Shown here: positions 32,878-44,539 of the stretch, one piece after another
Layout: every line of letters starts with the position of its first letter
How positions within the stretch are numbered: the first letter of the stretch is position 1
NCBI GenBank assembly: GCA_963691815.1
Contig: OY829648.1
Location: forward strand, 26,094,917-26,158,916
DNA from: Echiichthys vipera
Lineage: Eukaryota; Chordata; Actinopteri; Perciformes; Trachinidae
Length of the DNA stretch: 64,000 nucleotides
Reading direction: 5' to 3'
Notes under the pieces: model-generated
Seen by the model: the letters and a program-made list of their open reading frames with translations, nothing else
Database searches by the model: none
What the model was told of the DNA's origin: nothing
Translations under genes and position numbers: made by a program

Positions 32878-35795
32878 TTAGCAGAAAGCTAAGGTGAACA
32901 TAAAAGTTTTCAGTCTAGTTTTAAAAGTGGTCAGAGTGGGTGAAAGTCTCAAATCTTCAGGAAGTTTATTCCAGCTGTTTGTTGCATAATGACTGAAAGA
33001 TGCTTTCCCTTGATTTGAGTTTACTCTGCGAACCACTAACAGATTGGTCTCAGAGGATCTTAGTGATCTAGAAGGCTTATGTAGTGGGAGCATATCAGTG
33101 ATATACCTCGGCCCTAGACCATGAAGTGATTTATATGTGAGCAGGAGGATTTTGAAATCAATTCTCTGACGTACAGAAAGCCAGTGCAATGATTTAAGAA
33201 TTGGTGTAATGTGCTCACATTTTTTAGTCTTTGTTAGAACTCGAGCAGCAGCGTTCTGAACAAGCTGTAGCTGTCTGACAGTTTTTTTGGGAAGACCTGC
33301 AAGGAGACCGTTACAGTAGTCTAGCCTACTGGTTATAAAGGCATGGACAAGTTTTTCTAAGTCTTGAGCTGACATGAGCCCTCTAAGTCTTGTTACATTT
33401 TTAAGGTGATAGTAGGCCGATTTTGTTACTGATTTGATGTGACTGTCGAAATGTAAATCAGAATCCATAATAACCCCAAGATTTCTGGCTTTATTTGAGG
33501 TTTTCAGGGACAGTGATTGAAGGTGTTGGATGACTTTAGACCTTTCTTTCTTAGCACCAAAAACAATTATCTCAGTTTTATCCTCATTTAGTTGAAGGAA
33601 ATTTTGGCACATCCAGTGTTTGACCTGCTCAATGCACTGGCATAGTAGATCTATGGGGCGATAGTCATTTGGTGATAGCGCTACATAGATTTGGGTGTCA
33701 TCGGCATAGCAATGGTGGTCAATGTTATTATTTTGCATGATTTGTCCTAGTGGGAGCATATAGATATTAAATAAAGTCGGCCCCAAGATTGAACCTTGGG
33801 GGACTGATACAAAGTCGCCAACATGGTTTGTTCTGATACAAAGTCGCCAATGGAAACAAAATAGTTCCTATCTTGTAGATATGACTTGAACCAGTTTAGG
33901 ACTGTGCCTGAGAGCCCCACCCAGTTTTCCAACCTGTCCAAAAGTATTGAGTGGTCGACAGTGTCAAATGCAGCACTGAGGTCCAATAGCATTAGTACTG
34001 AAGTTTTGCCAGAGTCTGTGTTAAGACGGATGTCATTTATAACTTTAATAAGGGCCGTCTCGGTGCTATGAAAAGGTCTAAATCCTGACTGGAGGTTGTT
34101 GTGGCAGCCAGTAGAAGCCAAGAAGTGAGTTAGTTGTTGGAGTACAACTTTCTCAATTATTTTACTTATGAATGGTAGATTTGAAATTGGTCTGTAGTTG
34201 TTGATAATAGAGGCATCTAGGCTCCGCTTTTTTAGAAGAGGTTTAATGACTGCAGTTTTGAAGGCCTTTGGGAAATTGCCCGATTGAATAGAGTTATTAA
34301 CTATTTGCAATACGTCTGTTGATAGGCAGTCAAAAACATTCTTAAAGAAGTTGGTAGGTAAAGCATCGAGACAGCAGGTGGTTGGCTTTAGATCGGTCAC
34401 TGTTTCCACTAGAGTTTTAGAGTCTATGGCATTAAAGCTTGCCATCATTGCTGTGATATTTTGGCCTAAACGGGGTGGTGATCCAACTTTTTTGTTTGAG
34501 ATATTGATGGCACGTCTGATGCCTTCAATTTTATCATTATAAAAGAATGCAAACTCATTGCATTTCTGTGTGGAATGGAGTTCGGCTGGTATTTCTGTTG
34601 GGGGGTTGGTCAGTCTGTCGACAGTTGCAAATAAGGTTTTGGCCTTATTAGTGTTGCTGTTTATGATATTGGAGAAGAATGTTTCTCTAGCACTTTTTAA
34701 GACTAAATTGTAGGCCTGGAGGCTCTCTTTATAGATGTCATGGTGAATATGAAGTTTTGTATTTCGCCAGATTCGTTCAGCATTCCTGCACTCTCTTCTC
34801 TGGGCTGTTACAACAGCAGCTTTTCTCCAGGGTGCCTTTTGCTTACCAGAAATCGTTTTAACTGTAACCGGTGCAATGACATCTAAGATATTCACAATTT
34901 TGGAATTAAAGTTGTTTACAAGATCATCAGCATGGCATGGGTTTAGAGGTGGTAGCGAGGAGATGGCATTTTTAAAGAGTACATTAGCATGTTCATTGAT
35001 GTAGCGCTTTTTGACATTCTTTGATTCTGTTTGTGTCTCCGGAATTAAAGAAATATTAAAGAAAACACAGAAGTTATCAGACAATGAAAGATCAGTCACA
35101 AGAACATCAGAAACATTGAGACCTTTTGTGATAATCAGGTCCAGGGTGTGTCCTTTACAATGAGTAGCCTCTTTCACATGTTGAGACAGGTCAAATGTAT
35201 CTAAAATAGTAAAAAGTTCCTTTGCACCCTTGCCATTCGAATCGTCAATATGAAAATTAAAGTCACCAGTTATAACTAGGCAGTCAAAGTCAGTGGAGAT
35301 ACTAGACAATAATTCGGTAAAATCATTGAAAAAATTGGCTGAGTATTTAGGTGGCCTGTAAATAATTAACAGAAGAATTTTGGGAGAGCATTTCAACACA
35401 GCACACAGGTATTCGAATGATGTAAAATCACCAAGTGACATCTGTTTCCCCTGAAATATGTTTTTAAATATAGCAGCAACCCCTCCCCCCCTTTTCCCAG
35501 ATCTACATACATCAATAAAGTTATAGTTGGGGGGTGCTGTCTCGATCAGAATGCTTGCACTGTTATTTTGCTCCAGCCATGTTTCAGTTAAAAACATAAA
35601 ATCAAGTTTGGAAGTAGTAATAAAATCGTTGACTAAAAATGATTTGTTATTCAGAGACCTAACATTGAGCAGACCCATCCTGATGGTGTTATTGACAGGC
35701 TTCGATGTTGACTTTGATTTGGAGAGGATAGGAATGAGATTGTTTAGGTTAGCAGGGTGTCTACGTTTCCCAATGTTCTCTCTCTTGGCAGTCAC
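32878..35795 (-). pseudogene. LINE B ORF2: endonuclease and reverse transcriptase, frameshift
   Basis: The 5' frame 33747-35795 (682 codons) has the endonuclease (GLLNVRSLNNKS, LTETWLEQN, ITGDFNFHIDDS, LSDNF) and early RT blocks (NNYRPISNLPFISKIIEK, LMLLDLSAAFDTVDHS). A short duplicated stretch (ACAAAGTCGCCAA, twice near 33811-33850) accompanies the frame break. Frame 32878-33786 then carries CYADDTQIYVALS and the C-terminus to FMFTLAFC. Only this break separates it from an open ORF2. Confidence 0.8.
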
Positions 35796-35882
35796 AACAG
35801 GAATGTAGAAGGTGCCAAGCTTTGACGTAGGCAGCCTTGGGCCCAGCTGATAATGTGGTCTACTGCTGAACCCTGTTTTGTA

Positions 35883-37055
35883 TCAATAATATTCAGGACT
35901 GCTGTCAGGGCGGGGCGGGGGTGGCCATGAGGGGGGGTAGGAGGAGTGGGCAGCGTCAGAGCTGGAATGAACTACTGGAGGTGGACGTTGAGGGAGTAGA
36001 GGGGGTTTACGTAAGAGGGGCGGAGTAGGGCTGAGGGTTTGTGAAGCACACTTTCGTGGAGGGGGGGGAGGAGGTGGGAGGGAGGTGCCACTGAGATGAC
36101 GCTGAGGGGGGGATCGCTGAGGTCGGTCAAGGGGAGTAAAAATAGGAGTAGGGCGGGGAGTGGGTGGGGGTAGCTCCCGGAACTCCAAAGGGGATAAGGG
36201 GGGAGAAAGGCTTACTTGAGGAAGGGAGAAGGATGGAGACCTGGATTTAGGCTTGGGGGGTGTGGGGGAGGGATCTTCACGGCCATTTGAAATGAAAGGG
36301 GAGGTAGAGGGGGATGGACACGTCTCCTCTTTGCTCCGGTGTCTCTCATGGTCAGCGCTCTCCTTTTGCAATGGCGGTCCTCCTTCGACGTTCATGATAA
36401 GCTGTGTTGTGTCTGTCTTTTCCGTTGGTTCCTCTTGTCTGTTGTCCTTGGCAGTGATGATAGATGGATGACGCAGGAAGTAAGACATGTTGGTCATGAA
36501 AAGCTTTATTCCCAGCTTATTTAGACAAAGTCCGTCTGCCTTAAAAAGATGCCTGCGGTCCCAGAAAAAGCTAAAATTGTCAATAAAATGCATCGAACTA
36601 GCAAGAAAAGCGCTGGAGAGCATATCATTCAGCGAGTAAAGTCGACTGAATCTCTCAGCTCCTCTCCTGATCGGGGGTAGAGGACCACTGATAAACACCT
36701 CAGCATTCACAGCGCTGACTGTTTCAAAGAGTTTATTGAAGTGCTCTCTCAGCTCACTTGATTGTTGTTTTTCAATGTCATTAAAACCAATGTGCAGAAT
36801 GATATTTTTCACATTTGGGTGTGCAGCCACAATTTCCAGGATTCTTTTTTCCAAGTCAGACACCGTATCCTTCGGAAAGCAGAGTACTTTGGTGTTATTA
36901 TTGCTTTTCATATCTTTTACAGAAAAGTCACCCACAATCAGATTTTCAGGCCCACTTGTTAGCTTTCTCGGTGGTTTTAAGTTAGCAGGTCTTACCCTTC
37001 TGCGTGGTGATGGTGGGTTATTCAGGCAATCAGAGGGGGATCCAATGTCCGACAA
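35883..37055 (-). CDS. LINE B ORF1 with esterase-like domain
   Basis: 390 codons, open. Residues 35-200 look like the SGNH/GDSL-type esterase known in ORF1 of L2/CR1 LINEs: block I NLIVGDFSVKDM, block III LHIGFNDIEKQQ, and block V FKADGLCLNKLG. The usual catalytic Ser after Gly-Asp is Phe and the usual His of block V is Cys, so catalytic activity is doubtful. Residues 230-390 are very rich in Pro, with PPPPPPP runs, and end SSPEYY. It lies 87 bases upstream of ORF2. It probably binds LINE RNA. Confidence 0.75.
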   Translation of the reverse strand: MSDIGSPSDCLNNPPSPRRRVRPANLKPPRKLTSGPENLIVGDFSVKDMKSNNNTKVLCFPKDTVSDLEKRILEIVAAHPNVKNIILHIGFNDIEKQQSSELREHFNKLFETVSAVNAEVFISGPLPPIRRGAERFSRLYSLNDMLSSAFLASSMHFIDNFSFFWDRRHLFKADGLCLNKLGIKLFMTNMSYFLRHPSIITAKDNRQEEPTEKTDTTQLIMNVEGGPPLQKESADHERHRSKEETCPSPSTSPFISNGREDPSPTPPKPKSRSPSFSLPQVSLSPPLSPLEFRELPPPTPRPTPIFTPLDRPQRSPPQRHLSGTSLPPPPPPPRKCASQTLSPTPPLLRKPPLLPQRPPPVVHSSSDAAHSSYPPSWPPPPRPDSSPEYY

Positions 37056-37246
37056 CAGTGGAGCAAACGTGTTCTTTAGTTGAACACTTGCTTGCTGGGG
37101 AAGTTTCTTGGTACTTTTCCTCTTCTCAGCTGTCCGCTGCTGTGTCCTCCGTGGCAGGGGAGTTGATGAAGCGCTATGCCTGGATAGAGATGGTAGCGCA
37201 GGCCAACCGGTCAGATCAGAGATATCGGGGCGCTGGGTCCTCCCGG

Positions 37247-38956
37247 TTATCCGTTCTCCCTTACAGCTACTTTAAAAGACATTGGTACATAACCTGCTGA
37301 TAAAGACATGTTAATCATATCTAATACAGGAGTGCTAATTAAAGGTAACACTTCTTTAAGTAACCTAGTTGGAATAGAGTCTAGAAGACAAGTAGAAGGT
37401 TTTGATGCTGAAATAGTAGAGTTTAATTTGTTAAGGTCGACTGTAGAAAAGCAGTCCAAGAATATTTCAGGTCGTACAGTTTGTAAGGTTCCTGGGTTTG
37501 ATGAACAAATAGTGCCAAGCGAGTTGATTTTGTCTCTAATAGTTATAATTTTGTCTTTAAAGAAGGTCATGAAGTCGTTACTACTGAGGGTTATAGGAAT
37601 ACATGGCTCAATAGAGCTGTGGCTCTCTGTCAGCCTGCTTACAGTGCTAAAAAGAAATCTAGGATTGTTCTTATTCTCCTCTATTAAAGATGAGTAATAG
37701 GCTGCTCTGGCATTACGGAGGTCCTTCCTATAGGTTTTAAGACTTTCTTGCCAAACTAAGTGAGATTCCTCCAGTTTAGTGGAGCGCCATTTACTTTCCA
37801 ACTTTCGCGATATTTGTTTTAATTCACGGGTTTGTGAGTTATACCAAGGAGCTAACTTCCTCTGTTTTATTATCTTCTTTTTTAAAGGAGCAACAGAGTC
37901 AAGTGTTGTTCTTAGAGAGCCTGCAACACTTTCAACAAGGTGATCAATTTCAGAGAAACTAACGTTAGTGCAGGAATCTTGAATATTAGGATGAGGCATT
38001 AAAGTAAATGCAGATGGAATCGCTTCCTTAAATTTAGTTATAGCACTATCAGATAAACATCTGGTGTAGAAACTTTTGCCCAGAGGTGAGTAGTCCTGTA
38101 ATATGAATTCAAATGTTATTAAATAATGGTCTGATAAAATAGGATTCTGTGGAAAGACTATTAAGTCATCAATTTCCACACCATAAACCAAAACAAGGTC
38201 GAGGGTGTGATTAAAACAGTGAGTAGGTCTATGTATACTCTGACTAAAACCAATCGAATCTAATAGAGAGATAAACGCGATACTGAGACTATTATTATCG
38301 CTGTCCACATGAATATTAAAATCACCTACAATTATTACTTTGTCGGATTTAAGGACTAAATTTGACAGAAACTCTGAGAATTCGGACAGAAATTCAGAGT
38401 AGGGACCGGGAGCACGGTACACTATAACGAGTATAATTGACTGCACAGTTTTCCAGGTTGAATGTGAAAGACTAAGAACAAGACTTTCAAATGAATTATA
38501 ATTTAGTTTAGGTTTAGGGTTTATTAATAGGCCTGAATTATAAATAGCTGCAACGCCTCCTCCTCGACCACTGCCTCGAGAAATATGAGTATTAATATGA
38601 CTGGGAGGAGTGGATTCATTTAGGCTAACATATTCTTCGGGACGCAGCCAGGTTTCGGTCAGACAGAGTAAATCAATATGGTTGTCTGATATCAGATCGT
38701 TTACTAATACAGCTTTAGATGAGAGAGATCTAATGTTTAAAAGTCCACATTTTATTTTCTGATATTGTTGCATTGTCGCAGATTTTGCGTTGATTTGTAT
38801 CAAGTTTTTCTTTATAGCTCCTCTTCTGTTCATTTTTGATCTGTTTAATTTAAATGATCGTGGGGCAGACAGTGTTTGTATACTAAACTGAGCTGGAAAA
38901 TGCTCCACAGGGAGCGCAGAGAGGTGTGTAAGACTGCCACTCTGCTTCCTGGGCAC
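37247..38956 (-). pseudogene. LINE A second copy: endonuclease half of ORF2
   Basis: Open for 569 codons from about 38956: KCGLLNIRSLSSKAVLVN, LLCLTETWLRPEEY, IIVGDFNIHVDSDNNS and SDHYLITFEF form a complete apurinic-type endonuclease, followed by the RT N-terminal extension to SFKVAV, where LINE B interrupts. With 31390-32755 it represents one ORF2 broken by LINE B and a deletion. Confidence 0.8.
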
Positions 38957-39032
38957 CTGCGATAAGGGCAGCGCAGAGAGGTGTATTAAACTGCGACTCT
39001 GCTTCCTGATCCCAACACTGGGTTGTCATAAC

Positions 39033-40301
39033 CTATCTCTGTGAACTTCTTTCAATATTCGCATCATAAACACAGTAAAGTATGAGCGAAACGGTTTCGG
39101 GTAAGGCGACTCTGAATCTTAAATCCAGACGACAACTGCCATGTACTGAGGGTGAGACAGCACCGTTGTCCAATTCGTCATCCCTTGACAGATTGAATAG
39201 AAAGAGGGTGTAACCGTTTTCAAAGTTTTCACGGTCAATGCAGAGTGGGGAGTCTCTGATATGTCTATTTGTACCCAGATACAGGTTGTAAAATTCTCGC
39301 GAGGATTGATGTGTGTTGAAGTGGGGTTGATAAGGTTTTGAGGGGATTAAACGCAAATTCACACTGAGTGCGAGGTATTCAAGATTAGGGTGTTGGAATT
39401 TGAAAGGATTCAGTTGCTTTGTTCCAACAAATGCCCGATGGTCAACAATTCCTACAACTAGATATTTAGGCAGTTTTCCTAAAAATAAGTTGTCCTGGGA
39501 ACACACTGGGCGGGAATAGTATAATTCTTAACCTCCACACGGCTTATAGGATAGATGGCGTTGGATTTCACCAAAGCGGCTGAATGACCGAGCATGACAT
39601 CCGGTGAGACTTCCACCTTTTTCACAAAAAGGCTGGCCCCCAGAATTTTCAAATTCAAGTCCTTGACAGCTTCATGCATTAATGTAAAAGCATTTTTACA
39701 GACGGACGTCAACATTGTTCAGCAAAAGTCTTTCAGAAAAAAAAAAGTCAGCATGCACAGGGGCTATTAACTCAAATGCACGTGATGCAAGAGTAAAGCC
39801 AGCCCGTTTAATAAGGCCCGTGTTAGGACCATCATCTCCTAAGCCAATCGCATCCAAATCTTCCCCAACATCTTTGTATCATAGCCCAGCTGAAAACTGA
39901 CTCTCCAATGTTACTTGCGAAAAGTTTTGCAGGGTTTCAATCATACATCTATAAGGGTGTGTGGCGGCCAGCGAGCTAACTAGCACCTGGTTAAAAAAAA
40001 AATCCACTTGAGAAAACATAGTCATCCCGGTAAAATGAAAGAGGCCGCATCTCTCATCTTGTCCCAGATCCGTCCCGTCGGCTTTTGTAAGACGTAAATA
40101 CAGAAAAGTAGAGTTCAGATCGAGATATTAGCTCCCCGCTCCTGGTATCAGAAATTCCAGCTATTCTTGATCCACAATTAACTTGATGGGTTGGTTTTCA
40201 ACATAGCTGGTCTGCTCAATAGATAGTTGTGTCATCGGGGGTGCAAAGAGGTCTAGCTCTGATTTGACACATTCAGAGGAGAGTCTATGACTGAGAGACA
40301 T
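39033..40301 (-). pseudogene. Maverick major capsid protein (double jelly roll), copy A
   Basis: The gene starts at ATG 40301 (MSLSHRLSSECVKSE), next to PW. The N-terminal part holds FAPPMTQLSIEQTSYV, a stop (TAG) before LEFLIPG, and frameshifts. The middle (39479-39715) and C-terminal frame (39033-39506) contain DNLFLGKLPKYLVVGIVD, NPFKFQHPNL and NGYTLFLFNLS, recognisable as the hexon-like capsid protein of Polintons. It retains about 70 bases near 39830-39895 that are deleted in copy B. Non-functional. Confidence 0.75.
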
Positions 40302-40313
40302 GATTAGAATATA

Positions 40314-40706
40314 TCACTGCCACCCAATTGAGTTTTTTCTGGGTTTTACGTTTTTTTTTCTGGGGACGTTATGTGATAGCGGGTGCAGAAGTCTTTTTCT
40401 TTTTCCCCGTGCTATTCTCGTCAGTCCTGATCCTTGCTGGCCTTCCTGCTGCTGTGTGGCACGCTTGGCAATATGACTGGTTACAACTCCTATGACGTCC
40501 GATGCGATTCCCTTCGCGGCTGATTTCAAATGCGGCTTAGCAATACTAGCTCCATGTTTAAGAAAAGGCAAGATCAATCCGAACGCCCTACTGAGGATGG
40601 ATCCAATTCCACATCCATACGTTACAGGCACCCCTGCAAACCCACTCAATGATCCACCCCTGCCGGCTTGGGTCACAAAATAATTCACAAATCTTTGTGA
40701 ATCCAT
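40314..40706 (-). CDS. Maverick PW-like small capsid-associated protein, copy A
   Basis: 130 codons, open. It has a Gly-rich GRGGSLSGFAGVPVTYGCGIGS stretch, an amphipathic middle (SRAFGLILPFLKHGAS) and a strongly basic C-terminus (GKRKRLLHPLSHN). The Gly-rich plus amphipathic layout fits the PW-type or minor virion proteins found between the two capsid genes of Mavericks. Its role, perhaps membrane lysis or DNA packaging, is inferred. It sits 12 bases upstream of the capsid start and 19 bases after the minor capsid gene. Confidence 0.6.
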   Translation of the reverse strand: MDSQRFVNYFVTQAGRGGSLSGFAGVPVTYGCGIGSILSRAFGLILPFLKHGASIAKPHLKSAAKGIASDVIGVVTSHIAKRATQQQEGQQGSGLTRIARGKRKRLLHPLSHNVPRKKNVKPRKNSIGWQ

Positions 40707-40725
40707 CTTGAATGTGTAGCCTGAG

Positions 40726-41412
40726 TCAGATGAAAGACTTTGACACAGGCCTAAAGTGGAGGTTGCAGATCGTTTTCCCGTATGTAAATTGAATCGGGGT
40801 ATTAAAATCTGTTTTTAATTCAATCTGGATATCCTGTATGCGCTGTTTATTGACAGGAACGTAGTGTAAGCGGTTGTAGGAGTGAGTGATCAAGTCTCCA
40901 TAAGACCCTTCTTTTTTAACGATTCTTAAAAGGGGGACGGAGTAGTCGCCCACAAGTTGGGCTTCGACAATGTTGGTATAGACGTAAAAGTTATATTGCC
41001 CGCCAAATATGTCACAAGGATACTTGCTTTGCGGGTTGCAACGTGATTTCACCCATTCGTCTGGTTCAAATCCTAGCATGTAAGCTAGTGATGCTCTGAA
41101 CCTGAGAGAATATCTATCACTCCCAAGTATAGTAACTCTTTTGTTTATCGCACTATAATGAAAAACGAGATCAATTCGTACTTTCTTAAATAAACCGTTC
41201 ATCTCCCTCACTATTAGATCAACAGCCTCATAATTCCCGGTGGGAATTTTCAGAAGTATTGGGGGATCTGATGGTTTTGAGTGATCGATGGTATCGAAAC
41301 TATCGCGTGTGGAAAAAATATTATTGGTCACATTAACGTGCATAATCTCAGCAAGCGCGTTTGGCCAGAGTTATTGTGTAGTTTGAGCTGGTGTTGTCTG
41401 GGAAAGTGTCAT
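40726..41412 (-). pseudogene. Maverick minor capsid (penton-like) protein, copy A
   Basis: Open from the internal ATG at 41343 for 205 codons (FSTRDSFDTIDH, LLKIPTGNYEAVDLIVREM, AYMLGFEPDEW, HYVPVNKQRIQDIQIEL). The natural start (ATG 41412) is cut off by a roughly 29-base deletion and an extra GTG near 41360-41390 relative to copy B. Family: single jelly-roll vertex protein of Polintons. Confidence 0.7.
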
Positions 41413-41433
41413 GACAGGCGTTCGACGGTAGTG

Positions 41434-42485
41434 TTACATAGAAAGAGTTTTGCTCCTCCATCGTTTGATCACCTTCTGACCGTTTTGAATATTCCTGTCT
41501 AAAGTTTTTTCTATGCGGAAAACACTGTCTGGTGTGATTCTCACTTTTCGTAATTCAGCCTCATAGAATGTTCCACTCAGAATTTCACCCCTAATATCTC
41601 TTAATTTATAAACAGGTGGGGTTCTAGGGATGCATTCGTTCACTCTAAAATACTCATTGGTAAATGATACATACATTTTATCAAACTTTCTGCGGAACTT
41701 TGAAACCCGTACAGTGTCCCCCTCTTTGAATTTAAAAACATCAGCTTTAGCAGTCAGAGGCAGTGTCCCAAATAAATTTTCAAACACTTGACCTGTCTTA
41801 CTCGGTGTCACCTCCGATGGTTTCATCTTTATACTGCTATGATAGCTATTGTTATTGCTTTTGAGCAAATCATTAAGGACATCTAAATACCTGCGGGTGT
41901 TTTTCGCTGTGAAATACCGCCACATTTTGGTCTTCAAGGAGCGGTTGAAACGTCCAACAACTGAAGCTTTCAGCTCACTTCCTGTTGCAAAGTGTACAAT
42001 GTTGCGTTTCTTCGTCGGTATTTCAAAAACGCGATTAAAAAATTATTTTCCTGCATCAGTTTGAATTTTAGCCGGTATCCCACTCTCGTCTAAAACTGAA
42101 GTAAAAGCCTTTGCCACTTCTGCTGCTGACTTATTTTTCAGTGCTCGTGCATAAGCTTTCTTTGAGAATACATCTATTACTGTGAGAAGGAATTTTAACT
42201 GTTTATTGTCTTTAGACAGAGCTGTCATATCACAAAGGTTGACTTGAAATTGGTAGAGAGGACGGGGGGCAAAAACACGATTTCTAGCATAGGTTTTTCT
42301 AGTTGGTTTGTGTAAGGTGTACGCATCCTGGGCTGCAACCACTCTCTCACTCTCTCACTGTCAACCTTTACCCCACTTTTCTCTTCTATAGCTTTTTGAA
42401 GTCTTTGTACACCACCATTGGAACCGTTTCCATCCGGGTTGTAATATACAGTCTTCAGTAAACCTTCTGTCTTCGCTGAAGTCAT
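41434..42485 (-). pseudogene. Maverick retroviral-type integrase, copy A
   Basis: Starts ATG 42485 (MTSAKTEGLLKTVYYNP). Frameshift at the GAGAGAGT repeat near 42340; core frame 42043-42342 with YQFQVNLCDM and LLTVIDVFSKKAYA. An in-frame stop at 42043-42045 replaces Glu in the DAGK-FFN block. The last frame runs through VVGRFNRSLKTKMW to a C-terminal part with a chromodomain-like TVRVSKFRRKFDKMY region. The presumed first catalytic Asp is Asn, and the third catalytic residue (Glu in copy B) is Gly. Confidence 0.75.
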
Positions 42486-42694
42486 GTTTGCTAGTAAGCA
42501 GAGAAGACCATTCCACAATGTCTTATGCATAGTGTTTTTATTGAACACAATCACTACAAACCCATACGGAAAAAAGAGGATAATTAAGCTCGTACATAGA
42601 AATTCCTTTAGAAAAAATGTCTTTTTGGGCATACAGAAAGACATACACATTATATTTGATACATTACATTTTCTATTAAGTACTAAGTGCTGTC

Positions 42695-42754
42695 TCAGAA
42701 GCGCAGGAATTCCATCAGCAAATCTTCCTTTGCTTTATCCCCCGCGCTGTAGGC
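42695..42754 (-). pseudogene. C-terminal stub of Maverick terminal gene, copy A
   Basis: Matches the last 20 codons of 60023-60703 (KAKEDLLMEFLRF end) and then breaks at 42754, where the ZBED hAT begins. The rest of the gene, the terminal repeat and the LTR start present in copy B are deleted. Confidence 0.55.
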
Positions 42755-43113
42755 CGTAAGTAGACTGTTTATATTGCCAATATAATAAACGTGATAATAA
42801 ATAATAAAGAAATATATATTACAATAAAATAAATAATAACATAATAAACGTTAAAAAAAATACGAAGAACCAGCAATTCCACATTTCACATTTTTAGTAT
42901 TAAACACTCCATGAATGATATTTTACAACAGCTGAAATAGAGTTTGAACCCTCTCCTCTCCCCTCTCCCTCCTCCCCCTCTGTTGGCGACCACAGCCCTA
43001 ACGCTGTCGGACTCTGGTCGCTATGGTAATGTGTAAACAGGCCTTCAAAATAAGATACAGATACAACGGGTCTGATCAAGTGCATGAAAAATGTAACTCA
43101 CCACAACGCTAAA

Positions 43114-44218
43114 TTAATGAGAGCCCTGAGCTTGTTTCTCTGCAACGAGATGGTCCCATCTTGGGGTAATGGGAGAGAGTGACACCCGAAGTGTGTTGCT
43201 TATGTCCAGTCTACTCCGTTGTATTGTTTTGGTTGCGGTCACAGCAGAAAACCCCGCTTCACACAGATAGGATGTCGGAAATGGCAACAGGGTTTTGAGT
43301 GCTGTGGTGGCGATCTCCGGGTATTCTGCCATGACTTTAATCCAGAACATCGGCAGAGTTGATGTCTCGAAAATACTTTTAAAGCCGCCGTTGTTTGCGA
43401 TATCCAGCAGCTGATCTTCTTGCACAGACATGCTGGATTCACCTGGTTGGTTGATAAATGGGTCGCGGATCCATTCCTTGCCAGTTCGTGGGTCCTTTTC
43501 GGTCGGGAAGTAGCGCTCAAACTCTTTTAAAAGCAAAGACAGGTGATCGTGCACAAGCTGGGAGAATGATGGCTCAGGCTCAGTCTCGCTCAAAATCTCC
43601 GCTAATGTTTGAAACATGTCCAATATGCCTCTGTTGACGCGCCGTCCCCACAAATCCAGTTTGCTTTAAATGCAGCTACTTTATCTGCCAACTTAAAGAA
43701 CGTGGTCATTTTCCCCTGAAGTGACAGATTTAATTAACCCGTGCTATCTTGTTAACAGCAGCCTCTCCTAGAAGTTCACGGCAAATGTCTTTAGTGGAGG
43801 GCAAGATCAACTCTTCACCAATAGTGAACGGCTTTTTAGCCTTAGCAATACGGATGGCCACCAAGTATGATGCTCTCAGCGCATTCGCATTTATTGATGT
43901 GGTGGCCGCCAGTAATTTCTTCTGTCCTTCGTGTTCCTGTTTTTTTCTTTCAAAATACTCCAGGGGCTTGTTTTTTAATCCAGGGTGCTTGGTCTCCAGG
44001 TGGCGAAGCAACTTTGAAGGCTTCATTGCCTCGTTAGAGAGCTGTTCGCGGCATATCACGCAGAGCTGGCTTAATCTGTGGGAATCCCCTGTCGCGATAA
44101 ATCCATACTTCAAGTAGAACTCCTGGTACTGTCTGTTAAAAACTTTCTTTTTCTTGGAAATTGGCTCTTCTTCTGTATCTTCACCGGCCCTCTTCCCCTT
44201 CGAAAAGAAACTTTCCAA
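43114..44218 (-). pseudogene. ZBED5-like hAT transposase, deleted, copy A
   Basis: N-terminal frame 43730-44218: MESFFSKGKR, BED zinc finger (LCVICREQLSN...LLRHLETKH), then FTIGEELILPSTKDICRELL. It joins directly to the C-terminal frame 43114-43653 with the hAT dimerisation block (LLPFPTSYLCEAGFSAVTATKTIQRSRL) through a deletion that removes the catalytic core. Not functional. The family is the source of host ZBED5-type genes. Confidence 0.8.
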
Positions 44219-44539
44219 AGACGTCTGTTTTCTGCTCAGTTTGCTTGTAGGTTAAATTTTTTGCGCTCAAATGACCGGGATGTAACCGAGAGAATCCTGT
44301 CATTTTTCAAAATAAAAGATTGTTCAGACTCAGATAATAAATACAACGGAAATAATTAATTATTTCTTGGGCGGCCCGGTACCAATTGGTCCGCGGACTC
44401 TTGTAATTCGTACACTCTGGCCAGCGATTTCCCTCTGGATAACCATCTGATTTCTGTGTATAAGAGAAGCCGCGTGTGCTCCGCGTCCATCTCCTCACAA
44501 AGCTGCTCAAAAAGTCGTGAGTTAAGGGCATGTGCTTTA

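Larger units (their letters stand above)
32713..37255 (-). mobile_element. L2-type LINE B, nearly full length
   Basis: Minus-strand LINE of about 4.5 kb with an (AGGCA)n tail at 32713 and the 3' UTR start GCTTTATTTGTATAGCAC. It sits inside LINE A between AATTA and CAGCTAC, with at most a 3-base TTA duplication. It carries both ORF1 and ORF2. Confidence 0.85.
30594..39025 (-). mobile_element. L2-type LINE A, second copy, split by LINE B
   Basis: The 3' part is 30594-32712 and the 5' part is 37256-39025. It is flanked by TCATAA at 30588-30593 and 39026-39031, the original target duplication in the Maverick. The insertion point is identical to the first copy at 16888, so the two are duplicates rather than independent insertions. 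The 3' part lacks 56 bases around 32090 that are present near 18363. Confidence 0.85.

Noticed and set aside
39715..39900. 61-codon plus-strand frame, also near 57089
   Set aside because: Antisense to the Maverick capsid gene.
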